Positions 54,626 through 63,229 of a DNA stretch of 64,000 bases are shown here, piece after piece (positions within the stretch are counted from its first letter, which is position 1; the number at the start of each line of letters is the position of its first letter). The translations under genes and the position numbers were made by a program. Under the pieces are notes generated by a model that saw only the letters and a list, made by a program, of their open reading frames with translations, ran no database searches and was not told where the DNA came from. The stretch is from Mesorhizobium sp. WSM2240 (GTDB taxonomy: Bacteria > Pseudomonadota > Alphaproteobacteria > Rhizobiales > Rhizobiaceae). Location of the stretch: NCBI RefSeq assembly GCF_040438645.1, contig NZ_CP159253.1, positions 1,860,001 through 1,924,000 on the forward strand, written 5' to 3'.

Positions 54626-55666
54626 ATGCGCATCATTTCCCTGAGCGCGCTCATTCTCGGACTTCTGGCGGCCCAACCCGCCGCCGCTGAAGGCCCGCGG
54701 ATGCGGCAGATCATTGATCGGCTCGAAAACGCCAATCAGTGGCGCGACCATGTGATGATCGTCGCTCATCGCGGCGGCTGGAAGGAAGGCGGAAAGATCC
54801 GCAACGCCGAAAACTCGGTCGCGGGCGTCAAGCGCTCGATCGAACTCGGCGTCGAGATCGTCGAACTCGACGTGCAAAAGTCGAAGGACGGCGAGTACAT
54901 CGTCCTGCATGACAGCTGGCTCGACCGCACCACGACCTGCAAGGGCAGGGCGGTCGAGAGGACGCTGGCCGAGCTGAAGGGCTGCCGGCTGGTGGTGGAA
55001 GGAACCGGCGAGGTCACGGCCGAAAGCGTGCCGGCGCTGCGCAACATGTTCGCCGTCACAAAAGGCCGCGTGATGGTCAACATCGACAACAAGATGGAAG
55101 TCGAGGAGCTTGCCGGCGTCGCCGAAATCGCTCGGGAGATGGGCATGGCCGACCAGGTCATCATCAAGCACAATCTCTGGAATTCCGAGAAGCTCGGCGC
55201 GATGACGAAAACAATGACCGCGATCGGCGAGGGTGTCCGCTTCATGCCGATCATCGCGGATGATGCGGTCGACGATATCAGCTTCATCGAAAAGGTGGGC
55301 CGGACGTTTTCGGCCGATGTCATCGAGATGATCGCATGGCGCGGCGAAGGCCAAAGCATGCCCGAGAATGGCGGCGCGCTGTTCAGCGCCCGCAGCCGGG
55401 CCGTGTCGGCGCGCGGCGACTGGCATCTCTGGGTGAACACCTTCACCATCGTCAACAAGCCGGGCGGCTATCTCGCGGGCGGGCGCGGCGACGAACTGGT
55501 GCAGGCGAACTATCCGCAGGAGACGTTCGGCTTCTGGGCCGAGCAGGGCGCGACGATCATCCAGACCGACGAACCCAAAGCGGCGATCGAATGGCTGGAG
55601 AAGAACGGCTACCGCGTTCCCTATGCCGAGCGGATCGAGCCCGCCGACACCGCCAGCATCAACTGA
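54626..55666 (+). CDS. periplasmic glycerophosphodiester phosphodiesterase
   Basis: A 346-residue protein with a signal peptide (MRIISLSALILGLLAAQPAAAEG). The GDPD TIM-barrel motifs are intact: VAHRGGWKEGGK with the catalytic His, ENSVAGVKRSIELGVEIVELDVQKSKDGEYIVLHDSWLDRTT in sequence order, with the second His and the metal Glu/Asp. The end has EQGATIIQTDEPK. It hydrolyses glycerophosphodiesters in the periplasm and supplies glycerol-3-phosphate. It is divergent from the agmatinase gene and convergent with rpsI, sharing the terminator at 55715-55742. Confidence 0.9.
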   Translation: MRIISLSALILGLLAAQPAAAEGPRMRQIIDRLENANQWRDHVMIVAHRGGWKEGGKIRNAENSVAGVKRSIELGVEIVELDVQKSKDGEYIVLHDSWLDRTTTCKGRAVERTLAELKGCRLVVEGTGEVTAESVPALRNMFAVTKGRVMVNIDNKMEVEELAGVAEIAREMGMADQVIIKHNLWNSEKLGAMTKTMTAIGEGVRFMPIIADDAVDDISFIEKVGRTFSADVIEMIAWRGEGQSMPENGGALFSARSRAVSARGDWHLWVNTFTIVNKPGGYLAGGRGDELVQANYPQETFGFWAEQGATIIQTDEPKAAIEWLEKNGYRVPYAERIEPADTASIN

Positions 55667-55714
55667 TCGCAGAATCGAGCGCGGCAACCCTCGAAGGACG
55701 CACTGAGCAGAAAT

Positions 55715-55742
55715 AACAAGGCCGCCCGGAGGCGGCCTTGTT
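55715..55742. terminator. bidirectional intrinsic terminator between GDPD and rpsI
   Basis: AACAAGGCCGCC-CGGA-GGCGGCCTTGTT is a perfect 12-bp stem with a 4-base loop. The outer AACAA/TTGTT gives a short U-run on both strands. It lies between the two convergent stops. Confidence 0.88.
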
Positions 55743-55762
55743 GCAGTCGAAAATGATCGCGT

Positions 55763-56239
55763 TTAGCGCTTCGAGAACTGGAAGCTGCGGCGGGCCTTCG
55801 CCTTGCCGTACTTCTTGCGCTCGACGGTGCGGCTGTCGCGGGTCAGGAAGCCGCCCTTCTTGAGCACGCCGCGCAGGCCGGGCTCGTAGTAGGTCAGCGC
55901 CTTGGAGATGCCGTGGCGAACCGCGCCGGCCTGGCCCGAAAGGCCGCCGCCGATGACGGTGGCGACGATGTCGAACTGGCCTTCACGGGCTGCCGCGACG
56001 ATCGGCTGCTTCAGGATCATCTGCAGAACCGGCCGCGCGAAATAAGCCGCGAATTCCTTGTCGTTGACGACGATCTTGCCGGAGCCGGGCTTCACCCAGA
56101 CGCGGGCGATGGCGTCCTTGCGCTTCCCGGTGGCGTAGGCGCGGCCCTGCTTGTCCAGCTTCTGGACATAGACGGGCGCGGCCGGCTGCGCGGTCGGGGC
56201 GACCGTGCCGAGATCGGCGAGCGAGTTGAGATCGGCCAT
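55763..56239 (-). CDS. rpsI: 30S ribosomal protein S9
   Basis: A 158-residue S9. The family body is clear: [50 protein letters not shown] and the basic tail [17 protein letters not shown], which reaches the P-site tRNA. A 30-residue N-terminal extension ([22 protein letters not shown]) is common in alphaproteobacteria. It follows rplM by one base and is translationally coupled. Confidence 0.98.
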   Translation of the reverse strand: MADLNSLADLGTVAPTAQPAAPVYVQKLDKQGRAYATGKRKDAIARVWVKPGSGKIVVNDKEFAAYFARPVLQMILKQPIVAAAREGQFDIVATVIGGGLSGQAGAVRHGISKALTYYEPGLRGVLKKGGFLTRDSRTVERKKYGKAKARRSFQFSKR

Positions 56240-56240
56240 A

Positions 56241-56705
56241 TCAGGAAACCTTCTTGTTCTTGCCGTTCAGCGCGGCGACGTCGAGTGTCTCGGGCTGCTG
56301 GGCGACGTGAGGATGGTCGGCGCCGGCATAGACGCGGAGATTCTTCATCTGGCGGCGGCCGAGCGGGCCGCGGGGGATCATGCGCTCCACGGCCTTTTCA
56401 AGCACGCGCTCGGGGAAGCGGCCTTCGAGCAGCTGGCGCGCGGTGCGCTCCTTGATGCCGCCGGGATGGCCGGTGTGCCAGTAATACACCTTGTCGGTGT
56501 ACTTCTTGCCGGTGAACACGACCTTGTCGGCGTTGATGATGATGACATTGTCGCCATCGTCGACATGGGGCGTGAAGGAGGGCTTGTGCTTGCCGCGGAG
56601 ACGGTTGGCGACGACGGTGGCGAGACGGCCGACGACGAGACCCTCGGCGTCGATCAGCACCCACTTCTTCACCACGTCCGCAGGCTTCTGCGAAAAGGTT
56701 TTCAT
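56241..56705 (-). CDS. rplM: 50S ribosomal protein L13
   Basis: A 154-residue L13 starting [19 protein letters not shown]. Typical blocks are [44 protein letters not shown] and [20 protein letters not shown] longer open frame to 56789 is rejected because the family begins MKTF. It is the first gene of the rplM-rpsI operon, with a strong sigma-70 promoter 120-150 bases upstream (56828-56856). Confidence 0.98.
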   Translation of the reverse strand: MKTFSQKPADVVKKWVLIDAEGLVVGRLATVVANRLRGKHKPSFTPHVDDGDNVIIINADKVVFTGKKYTDKVYYWHTGHPGGIKERTARQLLEGRFPERVLEKAVERMIPRGPLGRRQMKNLRVYAGADHPHVAQQPETLDVAALNGKNKKVS

Positions 56706-56827
56706 GGATTTTGCTTTCTTACAGGGACCTTCCGGAGAAGGCGTTTCTTGTTGCTTGGATTTGGAGGAACGGCTTTTCCGGTCCGCCAAAAAGAAACCGC
56801 GGCCGGTGGGCCGCTGTTTCGTGACGG

Positions 56828-56856
56828 CTTATAGGGGAGGGCGATGGTGACGTCAA
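56828..56856 (-). promoter_or_regulatory. sigma-70 promoter of rplM-rpsI
   Basis: Read on the minus strand, TTGACG (56856-56851), a 17-base spacer and TATAAG (56833-56828) form a near-consensus promoter. The transcript would start near 56821, giving a leader of about 115 bases before rplM. Confidence 0.75.
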
Positions 56857-56942
56857 GCCGCGAAAAGCGGATAGAGAAGCAATAACACTCATAAAAACAA
56901 CACTTTAAGGTGAAGGTATTATTTTACCGCAAAGCTTGATCG

Positions 56943-57398
56943 TCATAGACCGGTGCGCTTCGGCGGGATCGAATAGGTTCCGGTCGCGTGCGCCACCGTC
57001 TGGCCTTCCGGCCCCGCGACGATGTCTATCTCGAACATCATCAGGGCTTTGCCGAGTTTCAGGATGCGGCAATGGCCATCGATCGGCCCGGCCTCGGCCT
57101 TGCGCACGAAATTGATGTTGAGGTTCGTCGTTACCGACAATGCGTCGGGCCCGGCATGCGAGAGCACGCAGACATAGCCGCCAATGTCGGCGAGCGTGAA
57201 GAGCGAGGGGCCAGAAACCGTGCCGCCGGGGCGCAGATGCCGCTCGTCTGCGTTGAGCCGGACCGTGCAGCCGCCGGGAAAGACGTCCACGGTCTCGTAG
57301 AAGGCGAATTTGTCGTTGAGCTGCGGATAGACGGATTTCAGCAGCTCATTGACCTCGCCGGCCGTCATCATCGGTGTGAGGCCTGCTTGAACCGGCAT
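56943..57398 (-). CDS. PaaI-family hotdog thioesterase
   Basis: A 151-residue single hotdog-fold protein. RHLRPGGTVSGPSLFTLADIGGYV is the PaaI catalytic stretch, with Ser-Leu-Phe-Thr-Leu-Ala-Asp in place of the usual HGG-G-D context, and TTNLNINFVRKAE the central strand. It likely hydrolyses an aromatic or branched acyl-CoA. It is divergent from the crotonase-fold gene with a strong palindrome between them (57436-57459), so the two may share a regulator of acyl-CoA catabolism. Confidence 0.85.
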   Translation of the reverse strand: MPVQAGLTPMMTAGEVNELLKSVYPQLNDKFAFYETVDVFPGGCTVRLNADERHLRPGGTVSGPSLFTLADIGGYVCVLSHAGPDALSVTTNLNINFVRKAEAGPIDGHCRILKLGKALMMFEIDIVAGPEGQTVAHATGTYSIPPKRTGL

Positions 57399-57435
57399 TT
57401 CGCGTCTCCGTCGCTTCAGTGATGGCGGCCAGGCC

Positions 57436-57459
57436 GCTTCCGTTTGCGTAAACGGAAGC
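57436..57459. promoter_or_regulatory. 24-bp perfect palindrome between paaI-like and crotonase-like genes
   Basis: GCTTCCGTTT-GCGT-AAACGGAAGC is a perfect 10+10 dyad. It lies 38 bases upstream of the PaaI-family start and 97 upstream of the crotonase-like start. Its size and the CGTTT..AAACG core fit a dimeric repressor of acyl-CoA catabolism (TetR or MerR type). It could alternatively act as a hairpin. Confidence 0.6.
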
Positions 57460-57555
57460 CAGAAAACACGCGCCGCCCCTGTTCATCAACCCGGTGCGTG
57501 ATATTTATTCGTCGAACGAGCGCCTCGGAGCGCCCCCAGATAGGTCGAGGTTGAA

Positions 57556-58377
57556 ATGGCGGAAGTAGTAGCGATCAAACGCGCTCCGGAAGGACCGGTC
57601 GTCTCCGCGCTGGAGAACAGCATACTGCGCATCACGCTGGCTCGGCCACCGGCTAACACGCTGTCCATCGCGGCCATGGAGTCTCTGCAGGCGGAGCTCG
57701 ACCGGGCGCGCGACGATGATGCGGTGCGCGTCATCGTGCTGGCCGCCGCCTCCGGCAAGGTTTTTTGCGCCGGCCATGATTTGAAGGAGATGAATGCACG
57801 TCGAACGGATGCCGACAAGGGCCGGGCGTTCTTCGAGGAAACTTTCGCCATATGCTCGCGGCTTATGCAGTCGATCGTCCGGTATCCCAAACCTGTCATC
57901 GCCGAAGTCGATGGCATCGCCACGGCGGCAGGCTGCCAGCTCGTCGCGTCCTGCGACCTTGCCATCTCCTCCGACCAGGCAACATTCGGGGTCAACGGCA
58001 TCAATGTCGGACTGTTCTGCACGACGCCGGGCGTGGCCCTGGTGCGCGGAGTGAAACCCAAGCACGCCATGGAAATGCTCTTGACCGGCGAAATGGTCGA
58101 CGCGTCGACGGCGAAGGACTTTGGCCTGGTCAATCGCGTGGTGCCGCGCGAATACTTGACGCAGATTGTGACGAAATATGCCCAAACGATTGCAGCGAAA
58201 TCACCTTTGACGCTGAAGATCGGCAAGGAAGCGTTCTACGCCCAAGCCGAGATGGGCCTGTCCGAAGCATATGAATACGCCTCGAGGGTCATGGTCGAGA
58301 ACATGCTCGCCTGCGATGCCAAGGAAGGCATCGACGCATTCATAGGCAAGCGCGACCCGAAATGGACGGGGGAATGA
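57556..58377 (+). CDS. crotonase-fold protein (ECHDC3-like), catalytic glutamates absent
   Basis: A 273-residue enoyl-CoA hydratase-superfamily protein. The oxyanion-hole strands are present: FCAGHDLKEM and GIATAAGCQLVASCDLAI. But the two catalytic glutamates of rat crotonase fall on Q128 (GCQL) and G148 (GVNGIN), as in the ECHDC3 branch. Ordinary hydration of enoyl-CoA is therefore doubtful. NVGLFCTTPGVALVRGVKPK is the ECHDC3-type block. Its stop lies one base before the VOC gene, so the two form an operon. The true reaction is unknown. Confidence 0.87.
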   Translation: MAEVVAIKRAPEGPVVSALENSILRITLARPPANTLSIAAMESLQAELDRARDDDAVRVIVLAAASGKVFCAGHDLKEMNARRTDADKGRAFFEETFAICSRLMQSIVRYPKPVIAEVDGIATAAGCQLVASCDLAISSDQATFGVNGINVGLFCTTPGVALVRGVKPKHAMEMLLTGEMVDASTAKDFGLVNRVVPREYLTQIVTKYAQTIAAKSPLTLKIGKEAFYAQAEMGLSEAYEYASRVMVENMLACDAKEGIDAFIGKRDPKWTGE

Positions 58378-58378
58378 C

Positions 58379-58798
58379 ATGGAGCCGCGCATCTCGATCA
58401 TCACGATCGCAGTCGACGATCTCGATCGTGCGGCCGGATTCTATGAGGCCATGGGGCTAAAGCGCCATCGCATTACGGACGGTGTGGCCTTCTTCCAGAT
58501 GGGCGGCGTGATCCTGTCGCTTTTCCCGCGCGAAAGCGCCGAGGAGGATTCCGGCGTGCGTTTCGGCGATGGGCCTTCGCGTGTCTACCTCGCCTACAAC
58601 ACGCGCTCCGACGCGGAAGTCGACGAGGTTCTGGCCAAGGCGGAAAAGGCTGGCGGCCAGGTGATAAAGCCGGGGCAGCGTGCCTTCTGGGGCGGATGGT
58701 ACGGCTATTTCGCCGATACCGAGGGCAATCTTTGGGAAGTGGCGCACAATCCGGACTTCCCGCTCGACGCGGAAGGCAGGATTTCACTGCCGGGATAG
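58379..58798 (+). CDS. VOC-family protein (glyoxalase-like)
   Basis: A 139-residue VOC protein: ISIITIAVDDLDRAAGFYEAMGLKRH at the start, the repeat GVAFFQMGGVILSLFPR, then WYGYFADTEGNLWEVAHNPDFPL with the Glu and His ligands of the second half. It is typical of bacterial single-domain VOC proteins with unknown substrate. It begins one base after the crotonase-like gene's stop (tgacATGG) and is coupled to it. Confidence 0.82.
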   Translation: MEPRISIITIAVDDLDRAAGFYEAMGLKRHRITDGVAFFQMGGVILSLFPRESAEEDSGVRFGDGPSRVYLAYNTRSDAEVDEVLAKAEKAGGQVIKPGQRAFWGGWYGYFADTEGNLWEVAHNPDFPLDAEGRISLPG

Positions 58799-59233
58799 CA
58801 AGGCTGATCCTCCTGCGAGCGGGGGAGACCCCGAGGCGGTGGAGCGGGCGGGCCGCGATCCACTCTTCACCGTGTCTATACGGAGCCGCCGCCACTCGGA
58901 TGGGGATAAACCCACCGCCAACAGCGGAAATAGCGGTCATTTCAATGGCTGGCGAGAAAAATACGCGAAATTTGTACATCACCCCCTGACCCTCCCGCAT
59001 AATCACCGGCAGTTTCTCCCGCGGGAACGCCGGTCGCGACGGTGATCTGTGGGGAGGAACCGGCGCCTCCGTCCTGCCGCCAACGTAGCCGGGGACAGTT
59101 ACTTTCTTTCCGCGGCAAGGCGGCGGCAGTCGAGGCGTTCGCGCCAGCGGAAGTAAACTGTCCCCTGCGGGGAGCGTGCCGGCCCTCCAGGAACAAACTC
59201 GTCCGGCTGCCGTTGTCGCTCGGGAGCATTTCG
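58799..59233. other. non-coding stretch before the oxidase operon
   Basis: About 435 bases with no supportable gene (552 if coxB starts at the GTG at 59351). Frames on both strands are long but have no family pattern. A REP-like inverted element sits at 59091-59165. The promoter for the oxidase operon should be here, but no clean -35/-10 pair is visible. Confidence 0.55.
59091..59165. repeat. REP-like inverted element
   Basis: GGGGACAGTT (59091-59100) and AACTGTCCCC (59156-59165) are a perfect 10+10 inverted repeat. Related flanks continue inward: ACTTTC then CCGC on the left, and GCGGAAGTA on the right. GGGGACAGTTTACTT-type ends recall REP sequences moved by REP-associated tyrosine transposases. 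No transposase gene is in the window. Confidence 0.6.
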
Positions 59234-60331
59234 ATGCGAGGCCCGGTTGCTCTTTTGCGTGCCAGGAAACGCGAAAAAGCGCCAATCTTAGGCGGTCTGA
59301 GAGGGAGAGCCGACATCCGGGGAACGACGAAACGGAGCGGTCGGCCATATGTGCAAGCGCGGCGCTGCGGTCTCGCGCTGCCCTTGCTTGTGCTTGGCGG
59401 CTGTTCCGGTATCCAGTCGGCGCTCGATCCGGCGGGCGACGAGGCGGCGACCGTCGCCCGCCTGTTCTGGGTGATGGCTCTCGCCGGCGCCCTGATCTGG
59501 TCGGCGGTTATCGGCACGCTGATCTATGCCACGCGGGAGCGCCGGCGGGTCCAGAGCGACCACGCAGCGGGGCTTCTGATCCTTTGGGGCGGCGCGATCG
59601 TTCCGGCGTTGCTGCTTGGATTTCTGCTGGGTTATGCGCTCTGGCTGATGCCCAATATCAGGCCGTGGTCCGCGCCGGATGAGCCGGCCGGCCTTCGCAT
59701 CGAGGTCGTGGGCGAGCAGTTCTGGTGGCGGGTCCGCTACCACCCCGCCGGCGGTCCACCCATCGATGCCGCCAACGAGATCAGGCTGCCGGTCGGCGAG
59801 CGCGTCGAATTCACCTTGACCGCCAGCGACGTGATCCATTCCTTCTGGATCCCCGTTCTCGGCGGCAAGATGGACATGATACCGGGCCGGACCAACCGGC
59901 TGACGCTCAGGGCCGCCAAGCCCGGGATCTATCGCGGCCCCTGCACCGAATTCTGCGGCACGTCGCATGCGCTGATGGCGTTTTCGGTGGTGGTGATGGA
60001 GCCGGACGCCTTCCGTGCCTGGCTCGCCTGGCAGGCAGAGCCCTCGCAAAGCGCCGGCGCTCCAGGCAGCGAACTGTTCTTGGCCAATGGCTGCCCCGCC
60101 TGCCACACGATCAGGGGCACCGAGGCCGCCGGCCGCGTCGGCCCGGATCTGTCGCATGTCGGTTCGCGCGAAACGCTTGCCGCCGGCATTCTGCCCGTCA
60201 ACGCCGACGCCATCGCCCGATTCATCGAACGGCCCGACATCATCAAGCCCGACTCGCACATGCCCGCCTTCCGCATGTTGCCCGAGGCCGACATCGCCGC
60301 CATCGCCGCCTATCTGGAGGGGCTGAAATGA
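59234..60331 (+). CDS. coxB: cytochrome c oxidase subunit II with C-terminal cytochrome c domain (caa3 type)
   Basis: The start is uncertain: ATG 59234 (365 residues) or GTG 59351 (326 residues); the latter puts the lipobox LVLGGCSG in a normal signal-peptide place. Two TM helices follow (residues 75-140 counted from 59234). The cupredoxin part has VVGEQFWWRVRY, SDVIHSFWIPVLGGKMDMIPG and the CuA motif CTEFCGTSHALM. A fused cytochrome c domain has CPACH (heme) and late Met in DSHMPAFRM. The fusion is diagnostic of caa3 oxidases. Its stop overlaps the coxA start (ATGA). Confidence 0.9.
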   Translation: MRGPVALLRARKREKAPILGGLRGRADIRGTTKRSGRPYVQARRCGLALPLLVLGGCSGIQSALDPAGDEAATVARLFWVMALAGALIWSAVIGTLIYATRERRRVQSDHAAGLLILWGGAIVPALLLGFLLGYALWLMPNIRPWSAPDEPAGLRIEVVGEQFWWRVRYHPAGGPPIDAANEIRLPVGERVEFTLTASDVIHSFWIPVLGGKMDMIPGRTNRLTLRAAKPGIYRGPCTEFCGTSHALMAFSVVVMEPDAFRAWLAWQAEPSQSAGAPGSELFLANGCPACHTIRGTEAAGRVGPDLSHVGSRETLAAGILPVNADAIARFIERPDIIKPDSHMPAFRMLPEADIAAIAAYLEGLK

Positions 60332-62841
60332 AGCCGCCTCCAATAGCCTCCGAGGAAGTTCGCCGCGACCAGGAGAAGCGGCTGCGCGCCGTCTGGGAAA
60401 CGCCGGCCGGCTGGCGTTACTGGACTTCGGTGAACAACACCCAGGTCGGCGTCTGGTACACGGGCACCGCCTTCGCCTTCATGTTGTTTGCCGGCGTTCT
60501 GGCCCTGCTGATGCGGACACAACTCGCCGTGCCGGACAATGATTTCGTCTCGGCGGATTTCTTCAACCAGGCGTTCACGCTGCACGGCACGGTGATGATG
60601 TTCCTGTTCGCCGTGCCGATGTTCGAAGCGGTCGCGATCTATCTTCTGCCGCAGATGCTCGGCGCGCGCGACCTGCCGTTCCCGCGGCTGTCGGCCTTCG
60701 GCTTCTGGAGTTTTCTGATCGGCGGCGTCTTCGTCTGCGGCTCGATCTTCTTCGACGCCGCGCCCAACGCCGGCTGGTTCATGTATCCGCCGCTCGCCAC
60801 CAACAAGGAGTATTCGGGCATCGGCGCCGACATCTGGCTGCTCGGCCTGTCCTTCATCGAAGTCGCCTCGATCGCCGCTGCGGTGGAGCTTATCGTCGGG
60901 ACGATGAAGTGCCGCGCACCCGGTATGCGCGTCAACATGATGCCGCTCTTTGCCTGGTACCTGCTGATCGTTGCCGGCATGATCCTGTTCGCCTTTCCGC
61001 CGCTGATCGCCGGCGACCTCCTGTTTGAACTGGAGCGCATGTTCGGCTGGCCGTTCTTCGACGCGACGCGCGGCGGCGACCCGATCCTCTGGCAGCATCT
61101 GTTCTGGATATTCGGCCACCCGGAGGTCTACATCATCTTCCTGCCGGCTATCGCGCTGATGGCGATGATCGTGCCGACGTTCGCGCAGCGCCCGATCATC
61201 GGTTATTCCTGGATCGTGCTCGCCGCCGTCGGCACCGGCTTCCTCTCCTTCGGCCTGTGGGTCCACCACATGTTCGCGACCGGCCTGCCGCAGATTTCGC
61301 TGGCCTTCTTCTCGGCGGCCTCGGAAGCGGTGGTGATCCCGACCGGCGTGCAGATATTCGTCTTCATCGCGACGCTGCTCGCGGGCCGCGTCATCTTCGC
61401 CGTGCCGATGCTGTTCGGGGCGGGCGGGCTCGCCATCTTCATCATCGGCGGGCTGACGGGGGTGATGGTGGCGCTCGCGCCTTTCGACTGGCAGGCGCAC
61501 GACACCTATTTCATCGTAGCCCACCTGCATTACGTGCTGATCGGCGGCATGCTGTTTCCGGTCGTCGCCGGCCTCTATTACTTTTACCCTCTTCTCGACG
61601 GCAAAAAACTGTCCGACCGGCTCGGCAAGATCGCCTTCTGGCTGATGTTCGTCGGCTTCAACGTCGCCTTCTTCCCGATGCATCTCTCCGGCCTGCGCGG
61701 CATGCCGCGCCGCGTATTCACCTATCCCGAGGGCCTGGGCTGGGACTGGTTCAATCTCATCTCCACGGTCGGCGCCTTCATCTTCGCCGCTGGCGTGCTG
61801 GTCGTCGTCTTCGACGTGCTGCGGCCCAAGAGCCGTCAGCCCCAGCTCCAGCGGAATCCGTGGAATGCCGGGACGCTGGAATGGATCGCCGACCCGAACG
61901 AGAATTGGGGCGTGCGCTCGGTTCCGCCGATCGAAGGCCGCTATCCCGTATGGGACCAGCAAGACCTGATCCGGCATACCGACGAGGGCCGCTTCTATCT
62001 GCCGGACGCGGAGGAGGGGCGGCGCGAGACGCTGGTGACCTCAGTGCTCGACGCCGAGCCGATCTACTGCATGCGCGTCGGCGGAAATGCCGTCTCTCCG
62101 ATCGTCGCCGCCTTCGCGCTGGGCGCGGTCTTCATCGCACTGACGTTCGAATGGTGGATCGCCACCGCGGCAAGCGCCGTCCTGACGCTCGGCGCGATCC
62201 TTTTCTGGGCCTGGACCGGCACCGCGGAAATCCCGGAAAAGCCGGAAAAACATGTCGGCCTCGGCCTGATCTTGCCGCTCTACCGGTCGGGGCCGGAATC
62301 GGTCGGATGGTGGGCGATGTTCATCACCATGGTCGGCGACGGAACGGCTTTCGGTAGCCTCGTCTTCGGCTATTTCTTCTACTGGACCGTCCATGAGGAT
62401 TTCACCGCCGGGTTGGCCGGGCCTGGCGTGCTCTGGCCGATGGTCGCTCTGGCATGCTTCGTGGCGGCATGGGCGCTGATGCTGGCCGCGCGCGGCGCGA
62501 ATACGCGCGGCTCTGCCGTCGGAATGCGGCTTGCTATCGGTGCGGCTCTGGTGCTGACGGCTGCCGGAAGCCTCGCCGGCCTTTACGGTCCCTGGATCTA
62601 TCGAATGGAGCCGACGGCGCATGTCTATCCCGCGATCGTCTGGGTGCTTGTGGGGTGGACGGCGGTGCACGGAGCCGTGGGGATCGTCATGCAGCTCTAC
62701 TGCCTGGCGAGGAGCTTTGCGGGAAAGCTCACGCCCACTTACGACATCGACATCCACAACGTCGTTCTCTTCTTCCACTTCCTGACCGTCACGGCGGTGA
62801 CGACCTTCGCCGTCGTCGGCCTGTTTCCATTGGTGTTGTGA
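60328..62841 (+). CDS. coxA: fused cytochrome c oxidase subunits I and III
   Basis: An 837-residue fusion: subunit I spans about 1-540, subunit III about 640-837. Subunit I has FTLHGTVMMF (H86, low-spin heme), FGHPEVYIIFLP with CuB His264, Glu266 and Tyr268, WVHHMFATG, and FIVAHLHYVLIGG, so oxygen reduction should work. Proton-channel positions differ: Q342 in IPTGVQIF at the K-channel lysine, and I104 and S122 at D-channel asparagines (D115 is retained). Subunit III has ESVGWWAMFITMVGDGTAFGSLVFGYFFYW. Start ATG 60328 overlaps the coxB stop; a longer open frame upstream is a shadow of coxB. Confidence 0.94.
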   Translation: MKPPPIASEEVRRDQEKRLRAVWETPAGWRYWTSVNNTQVGVWYTGTAFAFMLFAGVLALLMRTQLAVPDNDFVSADFFNQAFTLHGTVMMFLFAVPMFEAVAIYLLPQMLGARDLPFPRLSAFGFWSFLIGGVFVCGSIFFDAAPNAGWFMYPPLATNKEYSGIGADIWLLGLSFIEVASIAAAVELIVGTMKCRAPGMRVNMMPLFAWYLLIVAGMILFAFPPLIAGDLLFELERMFGWPFFDATRGGDPILWQHLFWIFGHPEVYIIFLPAIALMAMIVPTFAQRPIIGYSWIVLAAVGTGFLSFGLWVHHMFATGLPQISLAFFSAASEAVVIPTGVQIFVFIATLLAGRVIFAVPMLFGAGGLAIFIIGGLTGVMVALAPFDWQAHDTYFIVAHLHYVLIGGMLFPVVAGLYYFYPLLDGKKLSDRLGKIAFWLMFVGFNVAFFPMHLSGLRGMPRRVFTYPEGLGWDWFNLISTVGAFIFAAGVLVVVFDVLRPKSRQPQLQRNPWNAGTLEWIADPNENWGVRSVPPIEGRYPVWDQQDLIRHTDEGRFYLPDAEEGRRETLVTSVLDAEPIYCMRVGGNAVSPIVAAFALGAVFIALTFEWWIATAASAVLTLGAILFWAWTGTAEIPEKPEKHVGLGLILPLYRSGPESVGWWAMFITMVGDGTAFGSLVFGYFFYWTVHEDFTAGLAGPGVLWPMVALACFVAAWALMLAARGANTRGSAVGMRLAIGAALVLTAAGSLAGLYGPWIYRMEPTAHVYPAIVWVLVGWTAVHGAVGIVMQLYCLARSFAGKLTPTYDIDIHNVVLFFHFLTVTAVTTFAVVGLFPLVL

Positions 62842-62848
62842 GGCGACA

Positions 62849-63229
62849 ATGCGGTTCCTCCCCAAGGAAATCGAAACGCTCTGGACGCTGTTCACCGCTC
62901 CCGTCGTGTGGGCGCTGCACTTCCTTGTCTGTTATGTCGGGGCCGCCCTTTACTGCGCCAAGGAAGATGCGGTCGATTTCGGCTTCGGCGTGGTCCGGGC
63001 GGGCATCGGCGCGGTCACGGCGGCGGCGCTGGCGATGATCGTGCTTTCGGCCTATCTCGCCTGGCGGCAATGGGGTTTCGGAACCTACGAGCCGCCGCAT
63101 GACGACCCGACCCAGCACGACCGCAGGCATTTCCAGGGGTTTGCGACGCTGCTGCTCTCCGGCCTTAGTTTCGTCGCCGTGATTTATACGGGGATGGCTG
63201 CGCTGATGATCTCCGGGTGCTTTCGATGA
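62849..63229 (+). CDS. small membrane protein of the caa3 operon
   Basis: A 126-residue protein with three hydrophobic segments (residues 16-36, 48-67, 98-118) and MRFLPKEIETLWTLFTAPVVWALHFLVCYVGA at the start. I do not recognise a named family; proteins of this size often sit at this place in rhizobial caa3 operons. It might be a subunit IV-like or assembly component. It begins eight bases after coxA and overlaps the next ATG. Confidence 0.75.
   Translation: MRFLPKEIETLWTLFTAPVVWALHFLVCYVGAALYCAKEDAVDFGFGVVRAGIGAVTAAALAMIVLSAYLAWRQWGFGTYEPPHDDPTQHDRRHFQGFATLLLSGLSFVAVIYTGMAALMISGCFR

Noticed and set aside
58473-59348. 291-residue minus-strand frame across the VOC gene and the gap before coxB
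   Set aside because: It runs through a real gene in antisense and has no domain pattern; it crosses the REP-like element.
59725-60327. A 201-residue N-terminal extension of coxA
   Set aside because: This part overlaps coxB in another frame, is Arg/His-rich and has no family match. The ATG at 60328 gives the normal subunit I start.
60310-61977. 555-residue minus-strand frame under coxA
   Set aside because: Repetitive His/Asp/Glu/Arg content typical of antisense reading of membrane-protein codons; coxA on the plus strand is certain.
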